From the NCBI GenBank assembly GCA_963749575.1, contig CAVVNM010000022.1:620001-684000 (forward strand): a DNA stretch of 64,000 bases, read 5' to 3'. Of this stretch, positions 63,190-64,000 are shown in pieces. The notes below the pieces were generated by a model. It searched no databases, was not told where the DNA came from, and saw nothing but the letters and a program-made list of their open reading frames with translations. Positions within the stretch are counted from its first letter, which is position 1. Each line of letters opens with the position of its first letter. The position numbers were made by a program, and so were the translations under genes. The DNA is from JAMXLO01 sp963749575 (GTDB taxonomy: Bacteria; Pseudomonadota; Alphaproteobacteria; Acetobacterales; Acetobacteraceae).

Positions 63190-64000
63190 TCAGGCAGCGC
63201 GCCGTTCTCCAGTGAGCTGGCGCAGTACCGGCGCAATCTGCTCCGCGTAAGCGCGCCAATCAGCGATCGGCCGCACGGCCGCCTCGGCCGCGAGTTGGGC
63301 GCGGAGGTCGCCGTCAGTCGCCAGCCGCGCCATGCCGGCCGTCACGCCGGCCTCGTTCGTCATGTCCGCCATTAGGCAGCCGCCGCCTGCGGCCAATTCC
63401 GCCATCACGCCTGCTTCGTGGCAAAGCACAGGCGTGCCAAGCCACATGCTTTCCATGATCGGCAACCCGAAGCCTTCGACCAGCGATGGGTAGACCGTAA
63501 ACGCTGCGCCGCCAACGAGGTTAGCGACCTCGGCGTCAGGCCGTGAGCCGAGCCACGACAAACGCGGCTCCTCGGACGCGGCGGTGATAACCCAGGCGGC
63601 CAGATCCTCTGCTCCGGCATATCTGTGGCCGATCAGTGTCAGCTGCAGATCGAGTTCGGGGCGCTCCGCCAGCAGGCGCCGGAATGCACGGATCAGTGTC
63701 AGGTGGTTCTTACGCGGCTCCAGTGTCGAGACGCAGACAATGCAGATTGGCCCCTGTGGGTCGAGGGAACGCGCTGCGTGCGCCCTAGGTTCAGCGCCGA
63801 ACTGGCCGGGCAACCACACCGTCTCGGCCCGCCGTGGGCGGGGCAGGTGGTGCCGTGTGGCGTAGGCTGTAAAATCGTGCAGCGTCGTTTGCGAGATTGC
63901 CAAAACCGCATCACAGCAGGCGACTCCCGCGAGGTAGTCCGGGAAAGCCTGCGCAACTTCGTGGCTACAGTAGGGGCGATGTGTCACCGGGATCAGATCG
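63190..64000 (-). CDS. Glycosyltransferase family 4 protein (5' part off the right edge)
   Basis: GT-B glycosyltransferase C-terminal half, 269 residues to the stop at 63190; the frame is open at the window's right edge. It shows VSTLEPRKNHLTLIRAFRRL (donor-site linker), LTLIGHRYAGAEDLAAWV, RLSWLGSRPDAEVANLVGG and the EX7E region FTVYPSLVEGFGLPIMESMW with both glutamates. It probably adds a sugar from a nucleotide donor in the same polysaccharide pathway as the neighbouring genes. The stop is 23 bases from the end of the convergent WbsX-like gene. Confidence 0.92.
   Translation of the reverse strand, partial: DLIPVTHRPYCSHEVAQAFPDYLAGVACCDAVLAISQTTLHDFTAYATRHHLPRPRRAETVWLPGQFGAEPRAHAARSLDPQGPICIVCVSTLEPRKNHLTLIRAFRRLLAERPELDLQLTLIGHRYAGAEDLAAWVITAASEEPRLSWLGSRPDAEVANLVGGAAFTVYPSLVEGFGLPIMESMWLGTPVLCHEAGVMAELAAGGGCLMADMTNEAGVTAGMARLATDGDLRAQLAAEAAVRPIADWRAYAEQIAPVLRQLTGERRAA

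Overview
The window looks like chromosome of a GC-rich alphaproteobacterium, probably Acetobacteraceae or another Rhodospirillales member. The reasons are the hisG-hisD-infA-maf-RNase E/G-yacG gene order beside tRNA-Phe, the class I nrdA, a Na/Pi cotransporter, a 47-residue TPR family I associate with acetic-acid-type bacteria, and a dense load of IS1634, IS5, IS701, IS3, IS21, IS66 and ISNCY elements. The assignment is inference from gene content; no rRNA or other taxonomic marker is present.

Bases 1-11,800 are a conserved housekeeping backbone: partial homoserine dehydrogenase, one intact IS1634-type element with a 5-bp target duplication, ribonucleotide reductase large subunit, Na/Pi cotransporter, a small lipoprotein with a strong terminator, a tightly overlapped hisG-hisD / infA-maf-rnase E/G-yacG run, and tRNA-Phe. 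Bases 12,000-13,600 hold decayed IS debris.

Bases 13,900-27,800 are a catabolic island: a stand-alone Lrp sensor domain, RidA, an orphan molybdenum hydroxylase large subunit, a broken 2-hydroxyacid dehydrogenase, an HpcH/HpaI aldolase, an operon of acyl-CoA dehydrogenase plus a succinyl-CoA-synthetase-like CoA ligase, and two divergently arranged Rieske oxygenases followed by a two-subunit amine-oxidase-type flavoprotein pair. Together they suggest oxidative N-demethylation of a betaine- or amino-acid-like compound, followed by CoA activation, desaturation and aldol cleavage. Two genes of the rightward operon carry frameshifts.

Bases 27,900-58,700 are a mosaic of mobile DNA around a few cargo genes. 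A TPR protein has two insertion sequences placed in tandem at one CTAG site immediately after it. Next come a truncated winged-helix/ATPase regulator, a truncated AraC regulator and paired lipoproteins. An ISNCY (IS1202-like) element with a 15-bp target duplication is itself interrupted, on the opposite strand, by a class-C-like group II intron. Further small lipoproteins follow, then an IS66 transposase that is both internally inverted and interrupted by a RIT (recombinase-in-trio) element with 35-bp perfect inverted repeats. The rest holds a DUF1127 protein, an aminopeptidase P, integrase/IS21 remnants, tRNA-Arg(CCT), a serine recombinase lacking active-site residues, and a glycine/serine-rich beta-roll protein.

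Bases 57,000-64,000 look like the edge of a surface polysaccharide locus: a sulfotransferase, an FkbM-type methyltransferase, a second SAM methyltransferase, a decayed third one, a GH99/WbsX-like protein and a partial family 4 glycosyltransferase. No CRISPR array, rRNA or recognisable antiviral defence operon was seen.
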